A stretch of DNA of 64,000 nt. Source: Kumtagia ephedrae. Its GTDB lineage: Bacteria; Pseudomonadota; Alphaproteobacteria; Rhizobiales; Rhizobiaceae. The position numbers and the translations under genes were made by a program. Below are positions 29,105 to 40,256 of the stretch, one piece after another. A model generated the notes under the pieces. That model saw only the letters and a list, made by a program, of their open reading frames with translations. It was not told the DNA's origin and made no database searches. The first letter of the stretch is position 1; each line of letters starts with the position of its first letter. The stretch spans positions 62,001 to 126,000 of the forward strand of contig NZ_PXYK01000016.1 in NCBI RefSeq assembly GCF_003012745.1. The letters are read 5' to 3'.

Positions 29105-29788
29105 TCAGCGGTGGAACACGACGGACTGATCCAGCTCGGCGCGTCCGACCCGCGCCCTGTTGGCGGCCACGCCCCCGTCCTCGTAGCCAAACGAAATGCC
29201 GAAGATCAGCCGGTTGGACGGCGGCAGGCCGAGATGCTCGCGGATGATCGTCGGGTAGAGGCTGAGCGCCCCCTGCGCGCAGGAGGCGATGCCGCGCGCC
29301 GTCATGGCGAGCATCAGCGTCTGCGCATAGATGCCGAGGTCGACCGCCTCGCGCTCCTCGAACGCGCCATGCATGAAGACCAGCACCGCATGCGGCGCGC
29401 CGAAGAAATTCAGGTTGCGTCGATAGGCCCAGTCGCGGCGCGGCCGGTCGTGGCGCTCGATGCCCATCGCCCCGTAGAGCTGGACCGCCGCGTCGACCTG
29501 GCGCTCGCGGTAGACGCCGGTGAACCTGCGGTCGGCCGAAAAATCCGGATCGGGCGGGATGCCCGCCTCCGACGCGGCCACCATCCTTTCGCCGAGCGCC
29601 CGCAGGCTCTCGCCGGACAGAACATGCGCGATCCAGGGCTGGATGTTGCAGTTGGACGGTGCGGCCTGGGCAAGCTGGAAAACCGCGCGTATGGTCTGTT
29701 CGGGCACCTCGGCCGGGAGATAGCCGCGGACCGAACGCCGCAGCGCGATGGCCTGGTCGAGAGGCATGGCCGCTCCGTCGTGGTTCAT
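29105..29788 (-). CDS. nitroreductase family flavoprotein
   Basis: A 227-residue FMN-dependent protein with RRSVRGYLPAEVPEQTIRAVFQLAQAAPSNCNIQPW, the FMN-phosphate site of the family, and ASCAQGALSLYPTIIREHLGLP further on. Family members reduce nitro groups, quinones, enones or dehalogenate, so in this operon it may reduce a conjugated ring intermediate; that is inference. ATG 29788 overlaps the kinase stop (ATGA); ATG 29767 is an alternative. Confidence 0.88.
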   Translation of the reverse strand: MNHDGAAMPLDQAIALRRSVRGYLPAEVPEQTIRAVFQLAQAAPSNCNIQPWIAHVLSGESLRALGERMVAASEAGIPPDPDFSADRRFTGVYRERQVDAAVQLYGAMGIERHDRPRRDWAYRRNLNFFGAPHAVLVFMHGAFEEREAVDLGIYAQTLMLAMTARGIASCAQGALSLYPTIIREHLGLPPSNRLIFGISFGYEDGGVAANRARVGRAELDQSVVFHR

Positions 29789-30837
29789 CGCATCCCGCTC
29801 CGCTCGGCGATCGCCATGCCGCGCCGGGCATAGGCCCCTGCCAGGAACCGGCCGACCCGCGCGGAATCCGGCAGCGTGCTGTTGCCCTGCTCGCCGCGCA
29901 CCGCGACGCCGGCGCTGCCGACGGCGCCGCGGAACATGGCGAAGACGCGGTGGAAATCCGTCATCCGTTCCGAGCTGCCTGCATCGGCGTAATAGGCGGC
30001 GAGATAGTCCTCTTCGGCCGGGATGCCGAGCCCGGCAAGATCCTCGCCGAGCAGGCCGCCGTTCTCGTCGGCGCCCATGTGCCAGGCCTGGGTGTTGAAG
30101 GCGACGTCGACCAGCGGATGGCCGAGCGTCGACAGCTCCCAGTCGAGCACGCCGGCGACGCGCGGCTCGGCCGGGTGGAACATGACGTTGCCGATGCGGA
30201 AGTCGCCGTGGCACAGCGCCAGCAGCTCGCTGTCGGGAATGCGCGGTTCCAGCCAGGCAATCATCCGGTCGAGATCGGGATTGTCGTCGTCGCCCTTGCG
30301 ATACTGCGCCCAAAGCTGCGACCAGCGGCTGATCTGGCGCCGGAAATAGTTGCCCTCGCGGCCGTAGTCGCCGAGGCCGGCGGCGCGGAAATCCAGCCGG
30401 TGGATCTTCGCCATGGTCTGGCACATCGTTGCGTAGAGCGCCGCCCGCTCGGCCGCCGGCAATCCCGGCATTGCGTAGGCGGTGAACACCCGGCCTTCGA
30501 GCCATTCCATCAGGTAGAAAGGCGTGCCGAGCACGGACGCATCCTCGTGATAGTGATAGGCCCGCGGCACCGGAACGTCGGTCTGCGCCAGCGCCTTCAG
30601 CACGCGGAACTCCCGGTCGATGGCATGCGCCGACTTCGCCAGCTTCATGCGCGGCTGCTTGCGCAGCACCGCGCGCCAGCCGTCGGCGTCGACGAAATAA
30701 GTGGGGTTCGACATGCCGCCTTCCGTCGGCCGGATCGCCAGCGCGCCGATGGCGCGGCCGAGGAAGCCTTGCAGGAAGCCGCGCAGCGCGTCCGGCTCGA
30801 AATCCGGCGCGGCCGCGGGTGTCACGCGGGCGTTCAC
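29785..30837 (-). CDS. APH-family kinase (LvaA / ACAD10-11 kinase-domain type)
   Basis: A 350-residue protein-kinase-like phosphotransferase. ATP-binding GGMSNPTYFVDADGWRAVLRKQP, catalytic CHGDFRIGNVMFHP (HGDxxxxN) and metal-binding GVLDWELSTLG are intact. Such kinases paired with acyl-CoA dehydrogenases phosphorylate 4-hydroxyacyl-CoA, as LvaA does in levulinate catabolism and the kinase domain does in eukaryotic ACAD10. It starts with GTG and overlaps the dehydrogenase stop by 4 bases (GTGA), a strong sign of a joint function. Confidence 0.88.
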   Translation of the reverse strand: MNARVTPAAAPDFEPDALRGFLQGFLGRAIGALAIRPTEGGMSNPTYFVDADGWRAVLRKQPRMKLAKSAHAIDREFRVLKALAQTDVPVPRAYHYHEDASVLGTPFYLMEWLEGRVFTAYAMPGLPAAERAALYATMCQTMAKIHRLDFRAAGLGDYGREGNYFRRQISRWSQLWAQYRKGDDDNPDLDRMIAWLEPRIPDSELLALCHGDFRIGNVMFHPAEPRVAGVLDWELSTLGHPLVDVAFNTQAWHMGADENGGLLGEDLAGLGIPAEEDYLAAYYADAGSSERMTDFHRVFAMFRGAVGSAGVAVRGEQGNSTLPDSARVGRFLAGAYARRGMAIAERSGMR

Positions 30838-32075
30838 GAAGCCTTCCCGCCGAAGCCGAACAGCGCATGCGCGATCCGCCGCTTCTGCACCTCCTCCGAG
30901 CCCTCGGTGATCTTGTAGCGGCGGTGGTGGCGGTAGATGTGCTCGAACGGCATGTGGCGGGAGTAGCCGAGCCCGCCATGCACCTGCATGGCGAAGTCGG
31001 CCGCCCGGCACACCAGGTCGTTGGCCTTGTAGTTGCAGATCGAGACCTCGTGCGAGAACGCGGCCGGGTCCTGCCGGTCCATCTTCCAGGCCGTGCGGAA
31101 TATGTAGTTGCGCACCGTCTCGCAGTCTGCATGCAGCTCGGCCAGCGGGAACTGGATCGCCTGCCGCCTGGCCAGGGGCTCGCCGAACAGCACGCGCTCC
31201 CTGGCGTAGTTGACCGCCTGCTCGATGCAGTAGCGCGCCGCGCCGGCGCTCGCCGCCGCCTGGCGGATGCGGTTCTCGTGGATGAACATCATGGCGATCT
31301 GCAGCCCTTCGCCCTCCTTGTGCAGGATCGCCGTATCGGGCACGCGCACGTCCTTCAGCTCGACCTCCGAATGGTCGGTCGGCATGTTGAAGGTCCAGTG
31401 GTTCATCACGATGGTGTGGCCGGGCGTGTCGGTCGGCACGATGAAGGCGGTGATGCCGCTCGCCTCGCCGTCCCTGCCGCCGGTGCGGGCGAAGACGAGG
31501 TTGGCCTCGGCCCGGCCGACCTGGGAGTTCCAGCGCTTGCGCCCGTTGATCACCCAGTGGGCGCCGTCCCGCACCGCGCGCGTCTCCAGCCAGGTCGCGT
31601 CCGAGCCGTGGTTCGGCTCGGTCAGCGCGAAGCTCAGGTGCCGCCTGCCGGTGATGATGCCTTCGATATAGACCTTCTGGTCCTTGGTGCCGTAGCGGGC
31701 GATGGCCGGCACGATCGGAAAGTTACCGACGATCGAAGACTCGTCCTGCAGGTCGTTGTGCAGGCCGAGCCCCTTGGCGGCGAGATGCTCGCGGATGGCC
31801 GCATTCATCAGATTGCCGGCCGCCTGGCCGCCGCAGCTTTCGGGCAGGCAGAGCCGCAGGTGCCCGGCCTTGTCCGCCCGCCGCTCCATTTCGGCGATCA
31901 GCGCCCGCCAGGCGTCGGCCGGCCGGCCGTCCTCCTCCCAGTTGGTGCGCGCCCATTCGCGCCGGTGGTCGAAGAACTGCATGTTCTCGCGCTCCAGCGG
32001 CCTGATCTCGGCCTCGATGAAGGCATCGAGCTCGGCGAGCTTGTCGACGATCGTCCGCGGCAGGTCGAAATCCAT
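30834..32075 (-). CDS. acyl-CoA dehydrogenase (ACAD10/11 type)
   Basis: A 413-residue flavoprotein with FALTEPNHGSDATWLETRAV (FAD/substrate contact), NGRKRWNSQVGRAEANL, and QVHGGLGYSRHMPFEHIYR. The late ITEGSEEVQKRRIAHALF has a Glu at the place of the MCAD catalytic base. The overall form matches the dehydrogenase domain of ACAD10/11, and the overlapping kinase gene supports a 4-hydroxyacyl-CoA role: elimination of the 4-phosphate to give an enoyl-CoA. ATG 32075 was chosen; a GTG two codons upstream is possible. It follows the ligase gene by 46 bases. Confidence 0.88.
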   Translation of the reverse strand: MDFDLPRTIVDKLAELDAFIEAEIRPLERENMQFFDHRREWARTNWEEDGRPADAWRALIAEMERRADKAGHLRLCLPESCGGQAAGNLMNAAIREHLAAKGLGLHNDLQDESSIVGNFPIVPAIARYGTKDQKVYIEGIITGRRHLSFALTEPNHGSDATWLETRAVRDGAHWVINGRKRWNSQVGRAEANLVFARTGGRDGEASGITAFIVPTDTPGHTIVMNHWTFNMPTDHSEVELKDVRVPDTAILHKEGEGLQIAMMFIHENRIRQAAASAGAARYCIEQAVNYARERVLFGEPLARRQAIQFPLAELHADCETVRNYIFRTAWKMDRQDPAAFSHEVSICNYKANDLVCRAADFAMQVHGGLGYSRHMPFEHIYRHHRRYKITEGSEEVQKRRIAHALFGFGGKAS

Positions 32076-32121
32076 CTTCACGCCTTTTCCATGGGAGAGG
32101 GGGCAGCCGTTCGGCGGGGCG

Positions 32122-33759
<1,638 letters not shown>

Positions 33760-33822
33760 GCCTGTTCCTCCCGATATCCCGAGCGGCCGGCTTCCTCTCT
33801 CCAGCCGCGCGGTACATTATAG

Positions 33823-33834
33823 TAATCTAGATTA
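33823..33834. promoter_or_regulatory. candidate operator a (ligase operon)
   Basis: TAATCTAGATTA is a perfect 12-bp palindrome in an AT-rich patch 64 bases before the CoA-ligase start. It matches 8 of 12 positions of the island consensus TAYGCTAGCRTA, keeping the TA-CTAG-TA frame. It could bind the same or a related regulator. Confidence 0.5.
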
Positions 33835-33909
33835 TCATACAAAACCACATGAAATTGGAATCCGTCAAGCGGGAGGGGCACGGCGGTCCGGATGGAGGGC
33901 AGGAGATAC

Positions 33910-34698
33910 CTAATAGATGAACTTCCCGGCCGGATGCGTCGCCGAAATCCCTCCGTCGACCGGGATGAGCTGACCGTCGACGTAGGCGGCGTCGTCGGAA
34001 GCAAGGAAGGCAACGACGGCAGCCATATCCTCGACATGGCCCGGCCGCTGCATCGGCGTCAGCCTGCCGAGCCGGTCTTCCTTGCCGTTATCGCGCGCCC
34101 AGTCGAACATCGGCTTGGTCAGTCCCGTCTCGGTCAGGCCGGGAAGGATGGCGTTGACGCGCACCTTCTTGCCGGCGAAGGCGCAGGCGGCCGTCATCGT
34201 CAGGTGGTTCACACCCGCTTTCGCCGCGCCATAGGCCTCGGTGCCGCCGCGGGCGCGCAGCGACCCGGTGGACGAGTTGAGGATGATCGAGCCGCCGCCG
34301 TGCTCGGACATGTACCTGCCCGCCAGCTTGCAGGCGACGAAGGCCGTCACGACGTTGTCGCGGAACATGCCTTCCCATTGCGCCACGCTCTGCTCCAGAA
34401 ACGGTTTTACCGAATCCGTGTTGCCGGCATTGGCGAAGAAGATGTCGAGGCCGCCCAGCTCCCTGACGCACAGCTCGATCGCGGCACCGATTCCTGCCTC
34501 GTCCGCTGCGTCGGCCACATGGTGGATGCAGGTGCCGCCCGCCTCGCGCGCCGCATGCACGGTCGCCTTTAGCGGATCCTCGCGCCGGCCGACGACCAGC
34601 ACGCTGGCGCCTTCGGATGCCAGGCGCAGCGCGCTGGCGCGCCCGATGCCGCTGCCGCCGCCGGTGATGATCGCGCGGCGCCCGTCCAAACGTCTCAT
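33910..34698 (-). CDS. SDR family oxidoreductase
   Basis: A 262-residue short-chain dehydrogenase: TGGGSGIGRAS cofactor motif, VVGRRED (basic, suggests NADP), FANAGNTDS, Ser in LNSSTG and YGAAKAGV. The C-terminus DGQLIPVDGGISATHPAGKFIY is typical. Probably acts on a cyclic hydroxyl or keto CoA ester. It starts at 34698 with GGGAGGA upstream and diverges from the VOC-protein gene; site b lies between. Confidence 0.88.
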   Translation of the reverse strand: MRRLDGRRAIITGGGSGIGRASALRLASEGASVLVVGRREDPLKATVHAAREAGGTCIHHVADAADEAGIGAAIELCVRELGGLDIFFANAGNTDSVKPFLEQSVAQWEGMFRDNVVTAFVACKLAGRYMSEHGGGSIILNSSTGSLRARGGTEAYGAAKAGVNHLTMTAACAFAGKKVRVNAILPGLTETGLTKPMFDWARDNGKEDRLGRLTPMQRPGHVEDMAAVVAFLASDDAAYVDGQLIPVDGGISATHPAGKFIY

Positions 34699-34755
34699 GG
34701 CTGTCCTCCCGTCGCCGGGCAGACCATGCCCGTGTTGCGGAATGCTATTGTAAGG

Positions 34756-34782
34756 TACGTAAGATGAAAGTAAACTAGCTAT
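34756..34782. promoter_or_regulatory. candidate operator b, paired sites 15 bp apart
   Basis: TACGTAAGATGA (34756-34767) and TAAACTAGCTAT (34771-34782) are weak matches (about 7 of 12 each) to TAYGCTAGCRTA, with centres 15 bp apart as at other sites of the island. They lie between the divergent SDR and VOC genes. Confidence 0.35.
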
Positions 34783-34804
34783 ACATTTTCCGGAAGGAGA
34801 AGCG

Positions 34805-35230
34805 ATGACGGGAAAGCTCGACCATATCGGCATCTTCGTGGAGAGCTTGGAGCGGGCGGTTCCGTTCTACGAGACGCTGATCGGCCGCGGCGCCCCGGTC
34901 ATCCGCGAGGTCCCGGAACTCGGCCTGCGGCTCGCCTTCTTCACCCGGCAGGGCGGCGAGATCGTCGAGCTGGTCGAGGCTTCCGGCAGGACGGAGATGA
35001 AGCATGGCGACGTCGTCGTCGCCCTGGAGGTCGACGACCTCGAAGCCGAGATCGCCAGGCTCCGGGCGGCCGGCATCAAGGCCTACCACCAGAAGCCGAC
35101 CGACAACCTGCCGCTGCATCGCGGGTGGATCACCAAGGGCGACGGCCACGGCACCATCATAGAGCTCTGTCCGAAGGGGGAGGTGGCCCGCTTCGTCGCC
35201 GGGGGCGCAGGCGGCGCGGTCGCCGGCTGA
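34805..35230 (+). CDS. VOC family protein (methylmalonyl-CoA epimerase-like)
   Basis: A 141-residue glyoxalase-fold protein starting KLDHIGIFVESLERAVPFYETLIG, with metal-binding His6, Glu in GEIVELVEA, His near LPLHRGWIT and Glu in GTIIELCPK. The pattern is closest to methylmalonyl-CoA epimerase, which swaps the stereochemistry of 2-methylmalonyl-CoA. Next to an AMACR-type racemase it may adjust alpha-carbon stereochemistry of a CoA ester. A strong ribosome binding site GGAAGGAG precedes it. Confidence 0.82.
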   Translation: MTGKLDHIGIFVESLERAVPFYETLIGRGAPVIREVPELGLRLAFFTRQGGEIVELVEASGRTEMKHGDVVVALEVDDLEAEIARLRAAGIKAYHQKPTDNLPLHRGWITKGDGHGTIIELCPKGEVARFVAGGAGGAVAG

Positions 35231-35295
35231 GGACGTCCGTTACAGGTCCCGCCGCGCCAGCGAGCGGCAAACCATCCGACTAGGGAGTTCAGTGC

Positions 35296-36474
35296 ATGAC
35301 CGGACCACTCGCCGGAGTGAAAATCGTCGAGCTGGCCGGGCAAGGGCCGGCACCCTTCGCCGGTGCGCTGCTCGCCGATTTCGGGGCCGACGTGGTGCTG
35401 GTCGACCGCCCGCCGGGATCGGGCTGGGCGCCGCAGGTGCCGCGGAAATACGATTTCTACATGCGCAACAAGCACTCCCTCGGCCTTGACCTGAAGGCGG
35501 AGCGCGGCGTCGCCACGGCCAAAGCGCTGATCGGCAAGGCCGACGTTCTGATCGAAGGCTACCGGCCCGGGGTCATGGAGCGGCTGGGCCTCGGGCCGGC
35601 GGAATGCCTCGCCCTCAACCCGCGCCTCGTCTATGCCCGCATGACCGGCTGGGGCCAGGAAGGGCCGATGGCCCAGGAGGCAGGCCACGACATCAACTAT
35701 CTCGCCCTCACCGGGGCCCTGCACGCGATCGGCCCCGCCGGTACGCCGCCGCCTCCGCCGCTCAACCTCGTCGCCGATCTCGGCGGTGGCGCCATGTTCC
35801 TGGTCGCCGGCATTTTGATGGCGCTGATCGAGGCCAGGGCGACGGGCAGGGGTCAAATGGTGGACTGCGCCATGCTGGACGGCGTCGCGCAGCTGATGTC
35901 GGCCTTCCAGGCGTTCCGCCAGCAGGGAAGCTGGTCGGAGAACCGCCAGGACAACATCGTCGATGGCGGCGCGCCGCATTACGGCACCTACGCGACGAGC
36001 GACGGGCTTTACATATCGGTCGGCGCCATCGAGCCGCAGTTCTACGTCAATCTCGTCAAGGCGCTCGGGCTCGATCCCGCGCAACTGCCGGACCGCGACG
36101 ACCGGCGCAACTGGCCGCTGCTGCGGCAGCGCTTCGAAAAAATCTTCGCCACCAGGACGCGCGCGGAGTGGGACGAGCTCATGAAAGGCCGCGACGCCTG
36201 CTTCGCGCCGGTGCTGTCGATCGACGAGGCCTGGGACCATCCGCAGATGCAGGCGCGGCGAACATTCGGGCAGATGGGCGGGCTACGCTATCCCGCCCCC
36301 GCGCCAAGATTGTCTGGCACACCGGGGCGCCTGCGCAATCCGCCGCCGGAGCCGGGCGCCGACACCGCCGCGGTGCTGGCCGACTGGGGCGTAGCGGCCT
36401 CCGCGGCGCAGCCAGGACATCCGGTCCGGTCCGCCGGCAGATCGGCAGCGGGATCAAGCCGCACCTGGAAATGA
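35296..36474 (+). CDS. alpha-methylacyl-CoA racemase (family III CoA-transferase fold)
   Basis: A 392-residue CaiB/BaiF-fold protein. Compared with mycobacterial MCR, the three catalytic residues are present at a constant +5 offset: His131 in GHDINYLALTG, Asp161 in LVADLGGGAM and Glu246 in GAIEPQFY. This favours racemase over CoA transferase. It would invert a 2-methyl-branched or ring alpha-carbon in an acyl-CoA so that stereospecific dehydrogenases can act. Probably cotranscribed with the VOC gene 65 bases upstream. Confidence 0.85.
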   Translation: MTGPLAGVKIVELAGQGPAPFAGALLADFGADVVLVDRPPGSGWAPQVPRKYDFYMRNKHSLGLDLKAERGVATAKALIGKADVLIEGYRPGVMERLGLGPAECLALNPRLVYARMTGWGQEGPMAQEAGHDINYLALTGALHAIGPAGTPPPPPLNLVADLGGGAMFLVAGILMALIEARATGRGQMVDCAMLDGVAQLMSAFQAFRQQGSWSENRQDNIVDGGAPHYGTYATSDGLYISVGAIEPQFYVNLVKALGLDPAQLPDRDDRRNWPLLRQRFEKIFATRTRAEWDELMKGRDACFAPVLSIDEAWDHPQMQARRTFGQMGGLRYPAPAPRLSGTPGRLRNPPPEPGADTAAVLADWGVAASAAQPGHPVRSAGRSAAGSSRTWK

Positions 36475-36486
36475 TCATCAGCAAAA

Positions 36487-36498
36487 TACGCTAGCATA
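36487..36498. promoter_or_regulatory. candidate operator c1 (transporter operon), near-perfect palindrome
   Basis: TACGCTAGCATA, the exact reverse complement of site f at 47964, in an AT-rich patch about 150 bases upstream of the substrate-binding-protein gene. Confidence 0.65.
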
Positions 36499-36523
36499 TT
36501 TTTCATTGGCACATACAATTAGA

Positions 36524-36550
36524 TACGCTAATGTACGATATGCTGCCGAT
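36524..36550. promoter_or_regulatory. candidate operator c2, paired sites 15 bp apart, with promoter
   Basis: TACGCTAATGTA (36524-36535) and TATGCTGCCGAT (36539-36550) have centres 15 bp apart. A possible -35 TTGGCA at 36506-36511 with a 17-base spacer to TAATGT would put the first site over the -10 region, so binding would block transcription of the importer operon. Confidence 0.55.
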
Positions 36551-36639
36551 GCTGAGGCGGCAAAGCCTCGCCGGTGTCAGGCGCCGAGGCATCTCGAAGT
36601 CGAACGGAAATCAGAACCCTTGGTGAGGGAGGAAGCACT

Positions 36640-37830
36640 ATGGCGTTCGTGAATGTGAAGGCGGCCCTGTCGGGGCTCGCCGCGGCGGCGGCAATGGCCG
36701 TGCCGGCGCTGGCCGACGTGAACATCGGCTATCTCTCCGACATGTCGGGCCCGACATCGGTGCTGACGGGGGAATCCAGCCAGCGCGCCATCGAGATGGC
36801 GATCGCCGATTTCGGCGGCGAGGTGAATGGCGAGAAGATCGTGCTCACGGTCGCCGACCATCTGTCGAAGCCCGACGTCGGTCTCGGCATCGCCCGCGAA
36901 TGGGTCGACAAGGGCGACATCGACCTCCTGTTCAGCGTCGACCAGTCGGCGGTAGCGCTGGCCGTCTCGGACCTCGTCCGCGACAAGAACATCACCTTCC
37001 TGCACGGCGCCTCGAGCGCGGCGCTGACCAACGAGAAATGCGGGCCCTACCAGGTTCAGATGATCCTCGACACCTATGGACTGTCGCGCGCCATCTCGAT
37101 GCCGCTGGTCGCGACCGGCCACAAGAAATGGTACTACATCTCCGTCGACTATGCGCTCGGCCACGACCTGCAGGCCAAGGGCGAGGCGGCGGTCGCCGCG
37201 GCCGGCGGCGAGATCGTCGGTTCGGCACGGCACTCGCCGCAGACCACCGACTTCTCCGCCTTCCTGCTCGAGGCTCAGTCCAGGGGCGCCGACACCATCG
37301 GGCTCGCCACCTTCGGTTCCTGGCAGATCGCCGTCGCCAAGCAGGCGCAGGAATTTGGCCTCAGCATACCGCTCGCCCCCTATTTCCTCGGCGACACCGA
37401 CATCAAGGCCGCCGGCCTCGACAGCCTGCAGAACGTGTCGAGCGCGATTCCCTTCTACTGGGACCAGAACGACAAGACGCGCGCATTCGCCAGGCGCTAC
37501 CAGGAGCGCTACAACCGGCCGCCGACCTTCCCCAACGCGATGCACTACGAGTTCATCTCCCATTACCTCAACGCGGTGAAGGCGGTGGGCAGCACAGATG
37601 CCGCCGCGGTCGTCGCAAAAATGCGCGAGACGCCGATCCGGATGATCAACGGCGACACCGCCACCATCCGCGCCGACGGCCGCACGCTGCGGCCGATGTA
37701 TTCCTTCGTCACCAAGACGCCGGCGGAAAGTTCCGGCGACTGGGATTTTCTGAAGATCACCGGCACCATCCCCGCCGACACGCTGGCCCCGCCGCTCTCC
37801 GAGAGCAAGTGCCCGCTGGTCAAGGGCTGA
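36640..37830 (+). CDS. ABC transporter substrate-binding protein (branched-chain amino acid / aromatic type)
   Basis: A 396-residue periplasmic protein. Signal peptide MAFVNVKAALSGLAAAAAMAVPALA, then VNIGYLSDMSGPTSVLTGESSQRAIEMAIADFGG, the Leu/Ile/Val-binding family start. GAGGGAGGAAGC precedes the ATG. In catabolic islands this family often binds aromatic or alicyclic acids rather than amino acids. It is the first gene of an importer operon with two ATPases and two permeases. Confidence 0.92.
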   Translation: MAFVNVKAALSGLAAAAAMAVPALADVNIGYLSDMSGPTSVLTGESSQRAIEMAIADFGGEVNGEKIVLTVADHLSKPDVGLGIAREWVDKGDIDLLFSVDQSAVALAVSDLVRDKNITFLHGASSAALTNEKCGPYQVQMILDTYGLSRAISMPLVATGHKKWYYISVDYALGHDLQAKGEAAVAAAGGEIVGSARHSPQTTDFSAFLLEAQSRGADTIGLATFGSWQIAVAKQAQEFGLSIPLAPYFLGDTDIKAAGLDSLQNVSSAIPFYWDQNDKTRAFARRYQERYNRPPTFPNAMHYEFISHYLNAVKAVGSTDAAAVVAKMRETPIRMINGDTATIRADGRTLRPMYSFVTKTPAESSGDWDFLKITGTIPADTLAPPLSESKCPLVKG

Positions 37831-37908
37831 CGTCGTCGACGGCGCGGGTCGGCGTTGCCGGTCAGCGCCGGACGGAGCCCGACGTCCCGCCGACGGGGCG
37901 GCACGGGT

Positions 37909-38674
37909 ATGAAGACCGGGGAGGAACGGTTGAAGGACGCGGTACTCGAGGTTCGGGGCATCACCAAAAGGTTCGGCGCCTTCAGGGCGGTGGACGGTGT
38001 TGACCTCGACATTGCCGAGGGTGAGATCCATGCTCTCATCGGCCCCAACGGCGCCGGCAAGACGACTTGCTTCAACCTGTTGACCGGAAACCTGTCGCTG
38101 ACGGCGGGCGAGATCAGGTTGCGCGGCGAGGTGATCTCCGGCCTGCCGATGGACGCCATCGCCCGCCGCGGCCTGGTGCGTTCCTACCAGATCTCCTCGA
38201 TCTTCCCGGACTTCACGGTGCTGGAAAACCTGCGCTTCGCCCTGCAGCGCAAACGCCGCGGCAATTTCGATTTCTGGCGCTCGGAGCGGCATCTCCACAC
38301 CCTCGACGGGCGCGCCCTCGAGCTTCTGGAACAACTCGGCCTCGCCGAGTGGGCTGGGACGCGGGCCGGCGACCTTCCCTACGGCCGCAAGCGCGCCCTG
38401 GAGATCGCCACGACGCTCGCCCTCGATCCGCAAGTGCTGCTGCTCGACGAGCCGACTTCCGGCATGGGGCGCGAGGACATAGGCCGCGTCGCCGATCTGA
38501 TCCGCAAGATCGCCAGGGGCCGCACCGTCATCATGGTCGAGCACAATCTGCCGGTCGTAGAGGGGCTCTGCGACAACGTCACCGTGCTCGCCCGCGGGCA
38601 GGTGATCGCGCGCGGCACCTACAGCGAAGTGTCCGCCGATGCCAGGGTCGTCGAGGCCTATCTGGGGACGGCCC

Positions 38675-38682
<8 letters not shown>
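37909..38682 (+). CDS. ABC transporter ATP-binding protein (LivG-like)
   Basis: A 257-residue ATPase: Walker A GPNGAGKTT, Q-loop in YQISSIFPDFTVLENL, a degenerate signature (LPYGRKRALEIA) typical of LivG, and Walker B VLLLDEPTSGMG. It powers uptake with the LivF-like partner. ATG 37909 is used; a TTG at 37930 with GGGGAGGA before it is an alternative. Its end overlaps the next gene by 8 bases. Confidence 0.92.
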
Positions 38683-39367
<685 letters not shown>

Positions 39368-39377
39368 GGAGGAGCGC

Positions 39378-40256
39378 ATGTTCGAACTCGACCTCAATCT
39401 CATCCTCGGCCAGATGGTGCTCGGCCTGGTGAACGGCGTCTTCTACGCCATCCTCTCGCTCGGCCTGGCGATCATCTTCGGCCTGCTCGGCGTCATCAAT
39501 TTCGCGCATGGCGTGTTCTTCATGCTCGGCGCCTTCGCCGCCTATCTGCTCGCCCAGACTCTTGGCATCGGCTACTGGGGCGCGCTGCTGCTGGCGCCGC
39601 TGATGGTCGGCGCGCTCGGCCTCGTCGTCGAGGTGGCGCTGATCCGCCACCTCTACCGGCTCGACCATCTCTACGGGCTGCTGCTCACGCTCGGGCTGGC
39701 GCTGTTCGTCGAGGGTTTCGTCCGCATCGTCTTCGGTCCGCAGGGCCTGCCCTACGAGGTTCCGCCCAGCCTGCGCGGCGCCATCAATCTCGGCTTCATG
39801 GTCCTGCCCTATTACCGCGCCTGGGTGGTGGCGGCCGGCATCGTGCTGTGCCTCGCCACTTGGTTCGTCATCGAGCGCACGCCGCTCGGTGCAAAGCTGC
39901 GCGCCGCCACCGACAATCCGCAGCTCGTCCAGGCCTTCGGCATCAACGTCCCGGTCATGCTGACCCTGACCTATGCCGCCGGCGTGGCGCTGGCGGCGGT
40001 CGGCGGCGTGATGGCGGCGCCCATCATGTCGGTCGACCCGGCGATGGGCACCAGCATCGTCATCGTCGTCTTCGCCGTGGTGGTGATCGGCGGCATGGGC
40101 TCGATCCTCGGCTCGATCGTCACCGGCCTCTGCCTCGGCCTGCTCGAAGGCCTCGCCAAGGCGGTGTTTCCGCAGGCCTCCTCGACCGTCATCTTCGTGG
40201 CGATGGTGATCGTGCTGGTCCTGCGCCCGCGCGGCCTCTTCGGGAAAATGGCATGA
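39378..40256 (+). CDS. ABC transporter permease (LivH-like)
   Basis: A 292-residue inner-membrane protein with about eight hydrophobic helices. Family signatures are LVNGVFYAILSLGLAIIFGLLGVINFAHG near the N-terminus and GMGSILGSIVTGLCLGLLEGLA near the end. It forms the channel with the LivM-like protein. GGAGG precedes the ATG. It overlaps the next gene by 4 bases (ATGA). Confidence 0.93.
   Translation: MFELDLNLILGQMVLGLVNGVFYAILSLGLAIIFGLLGVINFAHGVFFMLGAFAAYLLAQTLGIGYWGALLLAPLMVGALGLVVEVALIRHLYRLDHLYGLLLTLGLALFVEGFVRIVFGPQGLPYEVPPSLRGAINLGFMVLPYYRAWVVAAGIVLCLATWFVIERTPLGAKLRAATDNPQLVQAFGINVPVMLTLTYAAGVALAAVGGVMAAPIMSVDPAMGTSIVIVVFAVVVIGGMGSILGSIVTGLCLGLLEGLAKAVFPQASSTVIFVAMVIVLVLRPRGLFGKMA

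Noticed and set aside
35296-36474. Formyl-CoA or succinyl-CoA transferase for the family III protein.
   Set aside because: The His-Asp-Glu triad of alpha-methylacyl-CoA racemase is complete at matching positions, which transferases of this fold do not keep.
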